Shown here piece after piece: positions 28,780 to 38,987 of a stretch of 64,000 nucleotides of DNA. Numbering within the stretch: position 1 is the first letter of the stretch; the number at the start of each line of letters is the position of its first letter. Where the stretch lies: contig NZ_QGTS01000006.1 in NCBI RefSeq assembly GCF_003182475.1, forward strand, positions 186,001 through 250,000, in the 5' to 3' direction. The notes under the pieces are model-generated. The model saw nothing but the letters and a program-made list of their open reading frames with translations. It made no database searches and was not told the origin of the DNA. Origin of the DNA: Mangrovibacter plantisponsor. GTDB taxonomy: Bacteria > Pseudomonadota > Gammaproteobacteria > Enterobacterales > Enterobacteriaceae. A program made the position numbers and the translations under genes.

Positions 28780-29559
28780 TCAATATTGACTGTTGCTCTG
28801 GCCGTCACCGTGACCAAGGGCTTTCAATAAACTGGCAAGCAGGCTGGAAGCACCGAAGCGGAAATGGCGGGCATCTGCCCACTTTTCACCAAGAATGTCG
28901 TCAGCCATTTGCAAATACAGTTGTGCATCTTCGGCGGTACGCACGCCGCCAGCAGGTTTAAAGCCCACGGTTTCCTGTACGCCCATATCCCGAATGACTT
29001 CCATCATCAGGCGTGCACTTTCCGGGGTAGCGTTAACCGGCACTTTCCCGGTAGATGTCTTAATGAAGTCGGCACCGGCATTAATGGCAATGGCAGACGC
29101 CTTGCGAATCAGCGCTTCCGTTTTTAACTCACCGGTTTCAATAATGACTTTCAGCAACACATTCGCAGCCTGGCAGGCCGCTTTACAGGCACTAACCAGT
29201 GCAAACCCGGTATCTTCATCACCAGCCATTAATGTGCGGTAAGGGAACACAACATCCACTTCATCCGCACCATAAGCAATGGCTGCGCGGGTTTCTGCCA
29301 GCGCAATCTCGATGTCATCATTGCCATGGGGGAAATTGGTCACTGTTGCAATCCGCACATCCGGCGTCCCCTGAGCCTTCAGCGCCTTACGGGCTACGGG
29401 AATAAAGCGAGGATAAATACAAATGGCCGCTGGTGTCCCCACGGGTGTTTTGGCCTGGCGGCACAACGCAATAACTTTTTCATCCGTGTCGTCTTCATTC
29501 AGGGTGGTTAAATCCATTAAGTGCAGTGCACGCAGGCTGCTGCTGGTTAAATCATTCAT
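28780..29559 (-). CDS. deoC: Deoxyribose-phosphate aldolase
   Basis: Class I aldolase splitting 2-deoxyribose 5-phosphate into acetaldehyde and glyceraldehyde 3-phosphate. The product is 259 residues as in E. coli. The Schiff-base lysine is K167 in FIKTSTGK, with the proton-relay K near 201 in [10 protein letters not shown]. Two adjacent ATG codons (29562, 29559) are possible; 29559 gives better spacing from GGAGA. First gene of deoCABD, with a DeoR operator about 90 bases upstream. Confidence 0.97.
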   Translation of the reverse strand: MNDLTSSSLRALHLMDLTTLNEDDTDEKVIALCRQAKTPVGTPAAICIYPRFIPVARKALKAQGTPDVRIATVTNFPHGNDDIEIALAETRAAIAYGADEVDVVFPYRTLMAGDEDTGFALVSACKAACQAANVLLKVIIETGELKTEALIRKASAIAINAGADFIKTSTGKVPVNATPESARLMMEVIRDMGVQETVGFKPAGGVRTAEDAQLYLQMADDILGEKWADARHFRFGASSLLASLLKALGHGDGQSNSQY

Positions 29560-29645
29560 CATCGTCTCCAACGAAAAGCATGGCACTGGCACCCGGAATC
29601 AGAGCTTAAGCTCACCACACTATTTCAGTTTCGCAGTATATGTAA

Positions 29646-29661
29646 TGTTAAAATTCTAACA
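29646..29661 (-). promoter_or_regulatory. DeoR operator overlapping the deo promoter
   Basis: On the minus strand TGTTAGAATTTTAACA matches the 16-bp DeoR palindrome TGTTAGAATTCTAACA with one mismatch. TAGAAT inside it can serve as the -10, as in E. coli deoP. A CRP-like site (TGCGA-N6-GCACA read on the minus strand, 29681-29696) lies about 40 bases upstream. A weaker CRP-like site is at 29743-29758, with a CytR-like GTTGCAGG between them. Confidence 0.85.
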
Positions 29662-29774
29662 TTCATCACCAGCCATGTTTTGTGCAGAGTTTCGCAAAAC
29701 AGAGAACACTGGCGATGTTCCTGCAACAATTATATGCGACAGACAAGATAAAATCACGTTTACCTAAAATGAAA

Positions 29775-29797
29775 AAGGCCGGTTATTCTCCGGCCTT
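29775..29797 (-). terminator. Terminator of the nucleoside transporter gene
   Basis: Perfect 8-bp stem AAGGCCGG/CCGGCCTT with a 7-base loop, followed on the minus strand by TTTCATTTT, 39 bases after the transporter stop. It separates transporter transcription from the deo promoter, though readthrough is possible. Confidence 0.85.
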
Positions 29798-29835
29798 CTT
29801 GGCATCACAAAATGTTATAAAAATAACAAAATGCG

Positions 29836-31113
29836 CTACATGGACAGGAATATCCCGGCAATGGTTGCACTCATCAGGTTAGATAATGTCCCGGCTGCAA
29901 CCGCCTTTAAGCCCATGCGTGCGACATCATGGCGACGGCCAGGGGCCATACTGCCCAACCCACCAATCAGAATGGCAATGGAAGACAGGTTGGCAAAACC
30001 ACACAGTGCAAAAGAGATAATCGCTTTGGTGTGGGAAGACAGCACTTGCAGGCCTGCGGCAGCCACAGTTGCGTCATCTTTCAGGTAAGCGCCAAAGTTC
30101 AGGTAGGCAACAAACTCATTAATGATCAGTTTCTGCCCAATAAAGGAACCGGCAACCGTCGCTTCATTCCACGGCACACCAATAATCCAGGCCAGTGGAG
30201 AAAATACCCAGCCCAGAATCAACTGCATGGAGAGTTCCGGGTGATTGAACCAGCCACCGACACCGGACAAAATGCCGTTGAGCAACGCAATCAGCGCAAC
30301 AAACGCTAACAGCATAGCCCCAACATTCAGCGCCAGTTGCATACCAGAAGAAGCACCAGAGGCAGCAGCATCAAGCACGTTGCTCGGGCGGTCAGGGTCG
30401 TTTTCACCAATTTTCAGATCCGGCGCATCATGGGGAGTTTCTGTTTCCGGCACTATCAGTTTGGCAAACAGCAGGCCACCTGGAGCCGCCATGAAAGAAG
30501 CAGCAATCAAATACTCAAGTGGAACACCCATCTGTGCATAACCCGCCAGTACAGAACCGGCAACCGATGCCAGGCCACCACACATTACGGCAAACAACTC
30601 TGAACGTGTCATTGTGGCAATATAGGGCCGAACAACCAGTGGCGCTTCAGTCTGCCCAACAAAGATATTCGCTGTGGCAGAAAGTGATTCAGTGCGCGAG
30701 GTTTTCAGCACATAACGCAAGCCACCCCCGAGAATACGGATGACCAGTTGCATGATCCCCAGGTAATACAGCACAGCAATCAGTGATGAGAAGAAGACAA
30801 TAATGGGCAGGACGCGCAATGCAAAAACAAAGCCCTGGTTACCAAACACTTCGAACATTTTGTCGGAAGCCAGGCCACCAAACAGGAATGAAATCCCGTC
30901 ATTGCCGTAGGCAATCACTTTCGCAACGCCTTCCGACATTGCCAACAGCACCTTACGCCCAACAGGCACATAAAGAACCAGTGCACCAATCAATACCTGA
31001 ATAACCCAGGCACCAATTACAGTACGAAAATTAATAGCTTTACGGTTACTTGAAAGGAGCACACCGATCAGTAACAACACGATCATGCCCACTAACCCCA
31101 TGAGGATTTGCAT
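29836..31113 (-). CDS. NupC/CNT-family nucleoside transporter
   Basis: Concentrative nucleoside transporter of the inner membrane, 425 residues with about nine hydrophobic segments. CNT hallmarks are visible: [16 protein letters not shown] near residue 108, [13 protein letters not shown] near 153, [15 protein letters not shown] near 209, [15 protein letters not shown] near 331 and [16 protein letters not shown] near 364. It resembles E. coli NupX and PsuT (YeiM) more than NupC. Its position before deoCABD and a CytR-type promoter imply nucleoside import coupled to catabolism. E. coli has yjjI-yjjW at this place. Exact paralogue not resolved, so no symbol is given. Confidence 0.9.
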   Translation of the reverse strand: MQILMGLVGMIVLLLIGVLLSSNRKAINFRTVIGAWVIQVLIGALVLYVPVGRKVLLAMSEGVAKVIAYGNDGISFLFGGLASDKMFEVFGNQGFVFALRVLPIIVFFSSLIAVLYYLGIMQLVIRILGGGLRYVLKTSRTESLSATANIFVGQTEAPLVVRPYIATMTRSELFAVMCGGLASVAGSVLAGYAQMGVPLEYLIAASFMAAPGGLLFAKLIVPETETPHDAPDLKIGENDPDRPSNVLDAAASGASSGMQLALNVGAMLLAFVALIALLNGILSGVGGWFNHPELSMQLILGWVFSPLAWIIGVPWNEATVAGSFIGQKLIINEFVAYLNFGAYLKDDATVAAAGLQVLSSHTKAIISFALCGFANLSSIAILIGGLGSMAPGRRHDVARMGLKAVAAGTLSNLMSATIAGIFLSM

Positions 31114-31175
31114 AGATGGATTCCTGCGCCAAAGAGAAATATTCGTTAACAGAATTATTGGTCGAAAACGCTGGC

Positions 31176-31269
31176 ATTATAACGGCAGGAAATCACTAAA
31201 TTGATATATGAATCACGTTATCCAAGCAACAAATACAAACGTTAATCTTATACAGTGATCTGCATCACA
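31176..31269 (-). promoter_or_regulatory. CRP/CytR-type promoter of the nucleoside transporter gene
   Basis: On the minus strand a perfect -10 TATAAT (31181-31176) implies a start near 31169. A CRP-like site CGTGA-N6-TATCA (31202-31217) is centred at -40.5. A strong CRP site TGTGA-N6-TCACT (31254-31269) is centred at about -92.5. Between them lie GTTTGTAT and GTTGCTTG, which resemble CytR octamers. The 52-bp CRP spacing matches E. coli CytR-controlled promoters such as deoP2. Confidence 0.8.
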
Positions 31270-31272
31270 TTT

Positions 31273-32064
31273 TTAAGCTGTTTGCGCAACTAATGGGAAA
31301 AGTGCGCAAGTATTTCGCCACACAGCATCGGCTATTTCCTCCGGATTTTCGCTACGCAACTGGCAAAGTATGTCAAAAACCAGCGCAACCCGCTCAGGGC
31401 GATTCGCCTGCCCCTGCCAGCCATTAAGAGGCATATCCGGCGCATCCGTTTCGAGTACTAATGCTTCAAGTGGCAACCGGCTAATGGCCTTGCGCGTTTT
31501 TGCCGCCCGCGGGTAAGTGATGGTGCCACCCACACCAATGTAATACCCCAGTTCTATAAACCGCATCGCTTGCTCAAAACTACCGGAAAACCCGTGTACT
31601 ACGCCGGTTTTTGGCAATGAAGCCTGGCGTAATAACATTGCCAGCTTGTCGTGAGTACGCCGGGAATGAAGGATAACCGGCAACTGCCAGCGTTTTGCCA
31701 GCGCAAACTGCGCCTGGAGCATAGCAACCTGCTTAGGGAGATCAGGTGATTCCCGGTAAGCATCCAGGCCAGTTTCCCCCACAGCCACCACTTTTCCCGG
31801 CTGGCTGGCTAAAGCGTTCTCTAAGGCCTGCAAAGCGGCATCATCATGCTGTTCGATATACATGGGGTGCAGACCCAAAGCGGCATAGACCGCCGGGTAG
31901 TCCCGTGCCAGGGCAAGTACCGCGTTAAACTGCCCGGCACCGATTGCCGGAACGATAATTTTCTCCACACCAGCGTTCGCCGCACGAGCCAGGCTTGCAT
32001 TTTCATCGCCAGTAAACGGAGGAAAATCAAAATGGCAGTGGGTATCGATAAACCGGTACGTCAC
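31273..32064 (-). CDS. yjjV: TatD-family metal-dependent hydrolase YjjV
   Basis: Predicted TatD-family deoxyribonuclease/hydrolase, 263 residues (E. coli YjjV 259). Metal ligands are visible in FIDTHCHFDFP (HxH near residue 9), VGETGLDAY near 96, LHSRRTHDK near 131, VVHGFSGS near 153 and LETDAPDMPLNG near 203. The start codon is GTG, overlapping the yjjU stop (GTGA), so the two are translationally coupled. Substrate is not known. Confidence 0.93.
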   Translation of the reverse strand: MTYRFIDTHCHFDFPPFTGDENASLARAANAGVEKIIVPAIGAGQFNAVLALARDYPAVYAALGLHPMYIEQHDDAALQALENALASQPGKVVAVGETGLDAYRESPDLPKQVAMLQAQFALAKRWQLPVILHSRRTHDKLAMLLRQASLPKTGVVHGFSGSFEQAMRFIELGYYIGVGGTITYPRAAKTRKAISRLPLEALVLETDAPDMPLNGWQGQANRPERVALVFDILCQLRSENPEEIADAVWRNTCALFPLVAQTA

Positions 32065-33128
32065 GCGCTGTCTCCCTGCTCAAGGCAGCCATCACGGCCA
32101 AATGAGTCATCATTTGCCTGGTGAGCAGGCACCATATCGTTAGCCGCCTCACCCGGAATAATGATTTTGCCCGTAACAGGCAACTCCGTTGCATGAGGAG
32201 GATGTACCGCGCCTAACCATTTCGCGACAGTCGCCAGGAAATAGCGCCCACATAACCGCCCGGTTTTATAGTCGGCACGAAGCGCAGGCAGGCGGCTTCC
32301 CAAAGCCATGCTTTTCAGCGCGACAGGCGGGTATATTTCAATAACATTGACCCCTTCAGGTGGCGACTCAATAAACTGCTGCGTTGCGCTGTAACAGGCT
32401 TCATGGTGCTGAACCAGGTTAACCAGGGGTTGCAGGCTGCTTTCACCTAACCAGCGTTGCATGCGTTGAAACCACTGCGGTGTGTAATACATTTGCGAGG
32501 GAACCGTGCGAATGACAACCACAGTTTTTGCTCCACGACGCACAGCCTCCTGTACCGGAATAGCATCACTGATGCCACCATCCTGATAGCTGATACCATT
32601 CAGTGTCACGCCATTGCGGTAAAAACCCGGTATCGCACTGGAGGCACGGATAAGGTCCAGCCAGGTGTCTGTATCAGGGGTAAAATATTCTGGCGTGTAA
32701 TCATCACTACGGCAGGCACACAGGTAAAAACGTTTACCCTGGTCAAACAACCGGGCCGCCTGGTCCATTGCCAGTGGCATAGTTTTCGCCGTGGAGTCTA
32801 CCAGCCAGTCGAGGTCAATAAGGTGCCCGCCACGCACAAAGCGCACCGGGTCAAAAAACTCTCTCTGCGTGGTGAAGCGGGTGATAACACGCCAGGCATA
32901 ACCCCGCTGCCCGCACAGCCAGGAGGACAGGTTCTGCGCACCCGCAGAAGTACCGTAGAAATCATCAAATGGATTAAAACCGGCACGCAGAAACTCATCA
33001 AGCACACCGGCAGTAAAAATGCCGCGCTGCCCACCACCTTCACATACCAGCGCCATTCTGCCTGGTTCAAAAGGTGCTAACGAGAGTGGGGAGAGATCCC
33101 CGAGTGTCACCGGTATATATTGTCCCAT
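32061..33128 (-). CDS. yjjU: Patatin-like phospholipase YjjU
   Basis: Predicted Ser-Asp dyad lipid acyl hydrolase, 355 residues (E. coli 357). The oxyanion glycines are in CEGGGQRGIFTAG near residue 29, the nucleophile elbow GTSAG at 59-63 (S61), and the catalytic aspartate in QDGGISDAIP near 176. The last 30 residues are diverged. Forms an overlapping pair with yjjV. ytjA lies upstream on the same strand with its own terminator between. Confidence 0.93.
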   Translation of the reverse strand: MGQYIPVTLGDLSPLSLAPFEPGRMALVCEGGGQRGIFTAGVLDEFLRAGFNPFDDFYGTSAGAQNLSSWLCGQRGYAWRVITRFTTQREFFDPVRFVRGGHLIDLDWLVDSTAKTMPLAMDQAARLFDQGKRFYLCACRSDDYTPEYFTPDTDTWLDLIRASSAIPGFYRNGVTLNGISYQDGGISDAIPVQEAVRRGAKTVVVIRTVPSQMYYTPQWFQRMQRWLGESSLQPLVNLVQHHEACYSATQQFIESPPEGVNVIEIYPPVALKSMALGSRLPALRADYKTGRLCGRYFLATVAKWLGAVHPPHATELPVTGKIIIPGEAANDMVPAHQANDDSFGRDGCLEQGDSA

Positions 33129-33178
33129 GGGCGGTCTGCCTGATTAGCTATACAAAAGGAATGGTCCAGACAGTAAAA

Positions 33179-33199
33179 AGCCAGTCGCCCGGACTGGCT
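33179..33199 (-). terminator. ytjA terminator
   Basis: Perfect 8-bp stem AGCCAGTC/GACTGGCT with loop GCCCG, followed by TTTTT on the minus strand, 34 bases after the ytjA stop. Confidence 0.88.
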
Positions 33200-33232
33200 C
33201 TTACTCACCCATGTTGTACCACACTTTCCGGT

Positions 33233-33394
33233 CTATGGACGCCGACGGCCGGTAAAAAGACTGACCAGAAAGAGAACAATACCGACAACAAAGACGATTT
33301 TCGCAGCACCCGCCGCAGTCCCCGCCAGGCCACCGAAGCCTAACGCCGCCGCAATCACTGCCACAATTAAGAAGATAATTCCCCAACGAAACAT
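33233..33394 (-). CDS. ytjA: Small inner-membrane protein YtjA (DUF1328)
   Basis: A 53-residue protein read directly from the minus strand: [20 protein letters not shown], then [20 protein letters not shown], ending TGRRRP. Two hydrophobic segments (about 5-20 and 30-47) are separated by a Gly/Ala-rich turn and the tail is basic. Length and sequence match E. coli YtjA closely. An AAGGAGC site precedes the ATG. Located between osmY and yjjU as in E. coli; function not established. Confidence 0.95.
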   Translation of the reverse strand: MFRWGIIFLIVAVIAAALGFGGLAGTAAGAAKIVFVVGIVLFLVSLFTGRRRP

Positions 33395-33506
33395 AAACGC
33401 TCCTTACCCAAAGTGAATAATGATTGCCACCGGCCAGTGCACCAGTAACACCTGGTTGGTTCGCGTCGGGCCTGCCTGTGGCAAGCCCGGGTCCGTCTGA
33501 TTACTC

Positions 33507-34124
33507 TTACGCTTTAACTTTTAGTTCATTTTTGACGCTTTTCACGCCATCAATGGCTTTAGCAATGGTTTCTGCCCGCTGTGCCTGTGCACTGTTATTC
33601 ACTGTACCCGTCAGCAGTACCACACCCTGGGTGGTTTCCACTTTGATTTTGCGCGACGGAACAATGTCATCGGCCAGGAACTTCGCCTTAATCTCGCTGG
33701 TCGTTGCGGTATCACCGGCATAGCCTTTCAGGCTCTGCGAATCGCTGTCTTTCACCTGCAACTTGTCACTGACTGATTTCACGCCATCCACATGCTGGGC
33801 GACATTCACTGCTGTTTCAGCCAGTTTCTGGCTGGTGACAAACCCACTCAGGGTCACAACGCCTTTATCTGTATCGACGGAGATATCGGTACTTTTGACC
33901 GAGTCGTTATCCATTAAAGCCGATTTCACTTTTGCCGTTATGGCACTGTCATCCATGAAATTACCGACTTTAGTGACAGAGCTGTCGATTTTTTGTCCCG
34001 CGGAATCCGCCATGGTCTGTGCTTTAGCGGCTGTGGTACTTTCAGCGAACGCTGCACCACTCACCAGAACAGAACCCAACGCAATTGCCAGCAGAGAGTG
34101 AGAAACCTTGTTTGTCATCTTCAT
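33507..34124 (-). CDS. osmY: Osmotically inducible periplasmic chaperone OsmY
   Basis: Periplasmic BON-domain protein induced by osmotic stress and stationary phase. The 205-residue precursor has a signal peptide (1-28, ending AAFA). Two BON domains follow, near 59-120 ([14 protein letters not shown]...[11 protein letters not shown]) and 138-204 ([22 protein letters not shown]...VDGVKSV). It is slightly longer than E. coli OsmY (201) because of the linker after the signal peptide. AAGGAAAGA precedes the ATG. Confidence 0.96.
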   Translation of the reverse strand: MKMTNKVSHSLLAIALGSVLVSGAAFAESTTAAKAQTMADSAGQKIDSSVTKVGNFMDDSAITAKVKSALMDNDSVKSTDISVDTDKGVVTLSGFVTSQKLAETAVNVAQHVDGVKSVSDKLQVKDSDSQSLKGYAGDTATTSEIKAKFLADDIVPSRKIKVETTQGVVLLTGTVNNSAQAQRAETIAKAIDGVKSVKNELKVKA

Positions 34125-34429
34125 CGATTCTTTCCTTATGTTTGCTCAGTATTTGAGCCAGTGCTGGTAGTAACCAGCCGTTATTCACCACATCTAAAAA
34201 ACCCATTAATGGTGAATAAATTCAACAAAAGAACAATTAACCAAGATTTAAAACCACAATAAACATGTTTATTAGCGTTTTAAACCAGGAGTTACTGTCA
34301 GGGGTAACTATAGTTCACTGGCAGTAAAAAACGATCGGATAAACGGAAAAAACTGCTGAACAGGGCTGATTTCGGGGGTTTTTAAGAACATTCTGCGCAA
34401 AAAGCACAATGACAGAAAGGATATAAAAA
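34125..34429 (-). promoter_or_regulatory. osmY upstream region
   Basis: About 300 bases between osmY and the prfC terminator, AT-rich and without a gene. It contains an inverted repeat TTATTCACC (34181-34189)/GGTGAATAA (34211-34219) about 60-95 bases before the osmY ATG. A stationary-phase promoter is expected from the family, but I cannot place its elements with confidence. Confidence 0.4.
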
Positions 34430-34465
34430 AGCCTGGCCCGCGTTAATTGCGCAGGCCAGGCTCTG
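34430..34465 (-). terminator. prfC terminator
   Basis: Perfect 9-bp stem AGCCTGGCC (34430-34438)/GGCCAGGCT (34454-34462), followed on the minus strand by TTTTTTATATC, about 40 bases after the prfC stop. Confidence 0.88.
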
Positions 34466-34501
34466 GCAAAACCGGCACTCACCGGTTGGCAAAATGCCCT
34501 G

Positions 34502-36091
34502 TTAGTGTTCGCGCGTTTTGCGGAATGTCACGTCAGGGTAACGTTCCTGAGTCAGGTTGAGGTTAACCATGGTTGGTGCGATATACGCCAGGTTATCTCC
34601 CCCATCCAGAGCCAGCTGTACTTCATTTTTACGTTTAAATTCTTCGAATTTTTTCACGTCAGCGCATTCAACCCAACGTGCAGTGGCAACGTTGACTGAC
34701 TCATAAATTGCTTCAACGTTGTATTCACTTTTCAGGCGCGCCACAACCACATCAAACTGCAGCACACCAACCGCGCCAACAATCAAATCGTTGTTGATAA
34801 GCGGACGGAACACCTGCACCGCACCTTCTTCCGAAAGCTGTACCAGCCCCTTGAGCAACTGTTTTTGTTTCAGCGGGTCACGCAGGCGAATACGGCGAAA
34901 CAATTCAGGGGCGAAGTTCGGGATCCCGGTAAACTTCATGTTTTCACCCTGAGTGAAGGTATCACCAATCTGGATGGTACCGTGGTTATGCAAACCAAGG
35001 ATATCGCCAGGATAGGCTTCTTCAACATGAGCACGGTCACCAGCCATGAAAGTCAGGGCGTCAGAAATCACCACATCTTTGCCGGTACGCACCTGGCGCA
35101 GCTTCATGCCCTTTTCATACTTACCAGACACAACACGCATAAATGCCACACGGTCGCGGTGTTTCGGGTCCATATTGGCCTGAATTTTGAAAACAAAGCC
35201 GGCGAATTTATCTTCTTTCGCTTCCACAACACGCTGGTCAGTCTGGCGAGGCATTGGCGTTGGTGCCCAGGAAACCAGGCCATCAAGCATATGATCAACA
35301 CCAAAGTTACCCAGCGCGGTACCGAAGAACACAGGCGTAATATCACCGCTCAGGAACAGGTCTTCATCAAACTCATTAGAAGCCCCTTTCACCAGTTCCA
35401 GTTCATCGCGTAATTGACCAGCCAGATCTTCACCCACTGCTTTATCCAGCTCAGGGTTATCTAGGCCTTTAACAATGCGAACTTCCTGAATAGTGTGGCC
35501 CTGGCCACTCTGATACAGATAGGTTTCGTCTTTATACAGGTGATACACGCCTTTAAACAATTTCCCACAACCAATCGGCCAGGTAATAGGGGCGCAGGAG
35601 ATCTTCAGTTCGTTTTCGACTTCATCCAGCAACTCCATTGGGTCGCGGATATCACGGTCGAGTTTGTTCATAAACGTCAGGATAGGCGTATCACGCAAGC
35701 GTGTGACCTCCATCAGTTTACGGGTACGGTCTTCAACACCTTTTGCCGCATCAATCACCATCAGGCAGCAGTCCACCGCGGTCAGAGTACGGTAAGTATC
35801 TTCGGAGAAGTCTTCGTGCCCCGGGGTATCAAGCAGGTTAACCAGGCAATCGTGATACGGGAACTGCATCACCGATGTGGTGATAGAAATCCCACGCTGC
35901 TTTTCCATCTCCATCCAGTCAGATTTTGCATGATGGCTGGAGCCACGGCCTTTCACTGTCCCCGCGGTCTGAATAGCCTGTCCGAACAACAGCACTTTTT
36001 CAGTAATGGTTGTTTTACCCGCATCCGGGTGAGAAATAATGGCAAAAGTGCGGCGGCGGGCCACCTCTTGCTCGAAAGGAGACAACGTCAT
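34502..36091 (-). CDS. prfC: Peptide chain release factor 3
   Basis: Translational GTPase that recycles RF1 and RF2 after termination. The 529 residues equal E. coli RF3. GTP-binding motifs are G1 SHPDAGKTT near residue 20, switch I around [13 protein letters not shown]3 [12 protein letters not shown] near 87, and G4 NKLDRD near 141. Elongation-factor-like domains II and III follow. Downstream of yjjG on the same strand with 94 bases between. Confidence 0.98.
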   Translation of the reverse strand: MTLSPFEQEVARRRTFAIISHPDAGKTTITEKVLLFGQAIQTAGTVKGRGSSHHAKSDWMEMEKQRGISITTSVMQFPYHDCLVNLLDTPGHEDFSEDTYRTLTAVDCCLMVIDAAKGVEDRTRKLMEVTRLRDTPILTFMNKLDRDIRDPMELLDEVENELKISCAPITWPIGCGKLFKGVYHLYKDETYLYQSGQGHTIQEVRIVKGLDNPELDKAVGEDLAGQLRDELELVKGASNEFDEDLFLSGDITPVFFGTALGNFGVDHMLDGLVSWAPTPMPRQTDQRVVEAKEDKFAGFVFKIQANMDPKHRDRVAFMRVVSGKYEKGMKLRQVRTGKDVVISDALTFMAGDRAHVEEAYPGDILGLHNHGTIQIGDTFTQGENMKFTGIPNFAPELFRRIRLRDPLKQKQLLKGLVQLSEEGAVQVFRPLINNDLIVGAVGVLQFDVVVARLKSEYNVEAIYESVNVATARWVECADVKKFEEFKRKNEVQLALDGGDNLAYIAPTMVNLNLTQERYPDVTFRKTREH

Positions 36092-36185
36092 AATTCAGTC
36101 TTCTGTGTCAGGGCGCGAACCGTGTTCACACCACAAGGATTGGTAAAAATGTGCGCTATTTTACCCAACAGTCCGGGCCAGACAA

Positions 36186-36863
36186 TCATTGTTTACACAG
36201 GCGTTGCTCCAGTTCGCTAAGCGTAGCCACCTGCCAGTCTGGTGTAATCCCTTCCGGCAGAGTGCGCTGATGGCTGTTGACCCAGCAAGTTGCCAGACCC
36301 GAGTTAATTCCACCAAGAATATCGGACTCTGGTGTATCCCCAACCATTAACACACGTTCCCGGGGCGGATTCCCCATTTTATTCAGTGCATAATCGAAGA
36401 TTGAAGCATCCGGTTTCGCCACACCCACTTGCTCAGAAATCACCAGCAGATCAAATAAATGCGCTGTACCCGTTCGCGCCAGGCGACGCTCCTGAAGCGC
36501 CGTAAAACCATTAGTGATGATGCCCATTTTCACCTTGCCATACAGTGCATTGAGCAGGGAAAGCGCGCCTGGTAGCGGTGTACAAATTTCCGCCATGGCA
36601 TTTAAAAAGGCATCATTCAGTTCAGCAGGCGGCACGCGCAATTTGTCGGCCCACCCTTGGAAACGTTGGTGCTGTAATTGTAACGCGCTAATCGCACCGT
36701 TTTGATAATCCACCCACAACGGCTTATTGACCGCCTGATAATCCTGGAAATCTTCGGATGTAAACGTAACGCTATAATCCAGAAACATTCTTTGTAAGCC
36801 GCTGAATGCATCAAATGTAAACAGCGTTTCATCGGCATCAAACAGAATCCAGTCCCACTGCAT
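36186..36863 (-). CDS. yjjG: Pyrimidine nucleotide 5'-phosphatase YjjG
   Basis: HAD-superfamily house-cleaning phosphatase acting on dUMP, dTMP and non-canonical pyrimidine nucleotides. The 225 residues equal E. coli YjjG. Motif I is [12 protein letters not shown] near residue 7, motif [10 protein letters not shown] near 115, and motif [16 protein letters not shown] and [17 protein letters not shown] near 147-185. Located between rimI and prfC as in E. coli. Confidence 0.95.
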   Translation of the reverse strand: MQWDWILFDADETLFTFDAFSGLQRMFLDYSVTFTSEDFQDYQAVNKPLWVDYQNGAISALQLQHQRFQGWADKLRVPPAELNDAFLNAMAEICTPLPGALSLLNALYGKVKMGIITNGFTALQERRLARTGTAHLFDLLVISEQVGVAKPDASIFDYALNKMGNPPRERVLMVGDTPESDILGGINSGLATCWVNSHQRTLPEGITPDWQVATLSELEQRLCKQ

Positions 36864-36892
36864 GGCTTCGCTCCGTTAATTCTCTTCTGTAT

Positions 36893-37336
36893 TCACCCCA
36901 GCGGCAGAGCCATAACAATGGCATCCTCACGCCCGGCCGCGCACGGATAGTAATTGCGGCGCACGGTGACTTCGTTAAAACCTAATAGCTCGTATAAGGC
37001 GCGGGCACCCAGGTTCGACTCGCGGACTTCCAGCCACAACGTGAGCACATCACTCTGCTCCAGCTCAGCGACCAGGTGCTCAAGCAATTCGCGCCCCAGC
37101 CCTTTACGTTGCCAGGCAGGATCAACGGCAATATTGAACAGTGTGGCTTCATCCAGCACAACCTGGGTTATGGCAAAGGCCACCAGTTGCCCGTCGGACC
37201 ATAAACCAAAATTACGGTAACGCTCGCCCTGGTTGCTGATGAGCGTTTTTTCACTCCATGGGAAAGCATGGCTGCGTTGTTCTATCGCCCAGGCGGCGGC
37301 GAGATCAGCCTGCGTCAGGGAAGAGATCGTGTTCAT
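36893..37336 (-). CDS. rimI: Ribosomal protein S18 N-acetyltransferase RimI
   Basis: GNAT-family enzyme acetylating the N-terminal alanine of S18. The product is 147 residues starting MNTISSLTQADLAAAW, matching E. coli RimI (148). The acetyl-CoA motif A is FNIAVDPAWQRKGLGRELLEHL near residue 67-88 (split), with NLGARALYELLGF near 107. The upstream frame to 37393 is rejected on homology. The start lies inside the end of holD, a 32-base overlap, implying translational coupling. Confidence 0.96.
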   Translation of the reverse strand: MNTISSLTQADLAAAWAIEQRSHAFPWSEKTLISNQGERYRNFGLWSDGQLVAFAITQVVLDEATLFNIAVDPAWQRKGLGRELLEHLVAELEQSDVLTLWLEVRESNLGARALYELLGFNEVTVRRNYYPCAAGREDAIVMALPLG

Positions 37337-37718
37337 GTTGGCAAATTTGTTTCCACAGCGCCTGGCGCGCCTGGTGGTCCTGATAAAGTTCATCCAGCCC
37401 GGGAGAAGACAGATTTACCCCGGGTAACGCCGCAGGGCATGAAGCCCCCAGCCACCAGGTATGGCAGCGGCTGCCAGACGGCAACATGTCGACCCGTTCA
37501 GGGGATAACAACATGACCTGCTCTGTTGAGAGTTGCAAACTACGCAGAACATCCTGAATAAAAGGGTTATGTAATTCAGGTAATGGCCGGGCGACTATCA
37601 ATAATCGCACCGCAGACGGCACTGTGATAGCAACCTCACCTTGCAACACGCCCGGGCGGCGTAGCACCCATTGGGTGATGCCCAGTTGCTGCAATTGCCA
37701 GTCTCGTCGGGATGTCAT
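37305..37718 (-). CDS. holD: DNA polymerase III psi subunit
   Basis: Psi subunit of the clamp-loader complex, linking chi to gamma/tau. The 137 residues equal E. coli HolD; the N terminus MTSRRDWQLQQLGITQWVLRRPG is nearly identical. Middle and C-terminal regions are more diverged, which is usual for this protein. Overlaps rimI. Divergent from rsmC by about 100 bases. Confidence 0.95.
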   Translation of the reverse strand: MTSRRDWQLQQLGITQWVLRRPGVLQGEVAITVPSAVRLLIVARPLPELHNPFIQDVLRSLQLSTEQVMLLSPERVDMLPSGSRCHTWWLGASCPAALPGVNLSSPGLDELYQDHQARQALWKQICQHEHDLFPDAG

Positions 37719-37822
37719 GCGTAGCCTTGTTTCTCGTCAGAAGGGCGCAAATATAGCAAATCCGTCGTATCTGCGCCAACAAACCACTATAATCACGCCT
37801 CAGAATATTAAGGAGACAATTA

Positions 37823-38851
37823 ATGTCAGCGTATACCCCTGCCAGTGAAGTGCTGCTGCGCAACAGTGATGATTTTCAGGACAGCCATATTTTATTTGCA
37901 GGTGACCTGCAAGACATGTTGCCCGCGCAACTCCCCTGCGCCTCGGCCAGGGTATTTACTCAACAATATCATCACTGGCAACAGCTACATGCACAAATGG
38001 GTGAACAGGCAAGTTGGGGCATGTATGCAGAAACTGAACAGGTTGCCGGCTGCGATACGCTGATTTATTACTGGCCGAAAAACAAGCCTGAAGCGCATTA
38101 CCAGCTAATGAACCTGCTGGCACTGCTCCCCACAGGCAGCCATATTTTTGTCGTGGGTGAAAACCGTAGCGGGATCCGTAGCGCGGAACAAATGATCGAG
38201 GCATTTTGCCCATTAACCAAAGTTGACAGTGCACGCCGTTGTGGTCTGTACCATGGTCAACTTGAAAAACAGCCCGCATTTTCTCCTGATACCTGGTGGG
38301 GCGAATACCAGGCCGACGGCGTTACGGTCAAAACACTCCCGGGCGTTTTCAGCCGGGACGGGCTGGACTCAGGCAGCCAACTGCTCCTGTCCACCTTCAC
38401 ACCACACACGAAAGGCAAAGTGCTGGATGTCGGTTGTGGTGCAGGTGTACTGGCTGCGTCACTGGCGGCACACTCACCTAAAGTACGCCTGACATTATGT
38501 GATGTCAGCGCTGCGGCAATTGAAGCCACTAAAGCCACGCTGCTGGCTAATGAAGTAGAAGGCCAGGTCCTGGCAAGCAATGTATTTAGCGACATCCAGG
38601 GCCGGTTTGACATGATAATCTCCAACCCACCGTTTCATGATGGGATCCAGACCAGTCTGGACGCAGCCCAGCAGTTAATCCGCGGCGCGGCGCGTCACCT
38701 GAATATTGGTGGGGAATTACGTATCGTTGCCAACGCATTTCTTCCTTACCCCAGGGTGCTGGATGAGACCTTTGGCAGCCATGAAGTCATTGCCCAAACC
38801 GGGCGTTTTAAAGTCTACAGCGCCATACTGCGGCGTCCTGGTAAAAAATAA
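37823..38851 (+). CDS. rsmC: 16S rRNA (guanine1207-N2)-methyltransferase RsmC
   Basis: Methylates G1207 in 16S rRNA. The 342 residues are one shorter than E. coli. An inactive N-terminal methyltransferase-like domain is followed by the active one, with SAM motif [17 protein letters not shown] near residue 200 and catalytic motif [10 protein letters not shown] near 267. AAGGAG precedes the ATG. The leuQPV-type tRNA cluster follows. Confidence 0.97.
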   Translation: MSAYTPASEVLLRNSDDFQDSHILFAGDLQDMLPAQLPCASARVFTQQYHHWQQLHAQMGEQASWGMYAETEQVAGCDTLIYYWPKNKPEAHYQLMNLLALLPTGSHIFVVGENRSGIRSAEQMIEAFCPLTKVDSARRCGLYHGQLEKQPAFSPDTWWGEYQADGVTVKTLPGVFSRDGLDSGSQLLLSTFTPHTKGKVLDVGCGAGVLAASLAAHSPKVRLTLCDVSAAAIEATKATLLANEVEGQVLASNVFSDIQGRFDMIISNPPFHDGIQTSLDAAQQLIRGAARHLNIGGELRIVANAFLPYPRVLDETFGSHEVIAQTGRFKVYSAILRRPGKK

Positions 38852-38919
38852 CGCAAAGTGTGGGGTGTTGCCGGATGCCGTTTTTTACACCATTCAGAAA
38901 AGCGGCATGTAATTAACAG

Positions 38920-38953
38920 TTGACGAATAGCAGAAAACCACTAGAATGCGCCT
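38920..38953 (+). promoter_or_regulatory. Promoter of the tRNA-Leu operon
   Basis: TTGACG (38920-38925) and TAGAAT (38942-38947) are separated by 16 bases and followed by the GC-rich discriminator GCGCCTC, typical of a stringently controlled stable-RNA promoter. The first tRNA begins about 35 bases downstream of the predicted start. Confidence 0.85.
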
Positions 38954-38987
38954 CCGTGGTTACAACACTTTAATGTGTTGATGGTAT

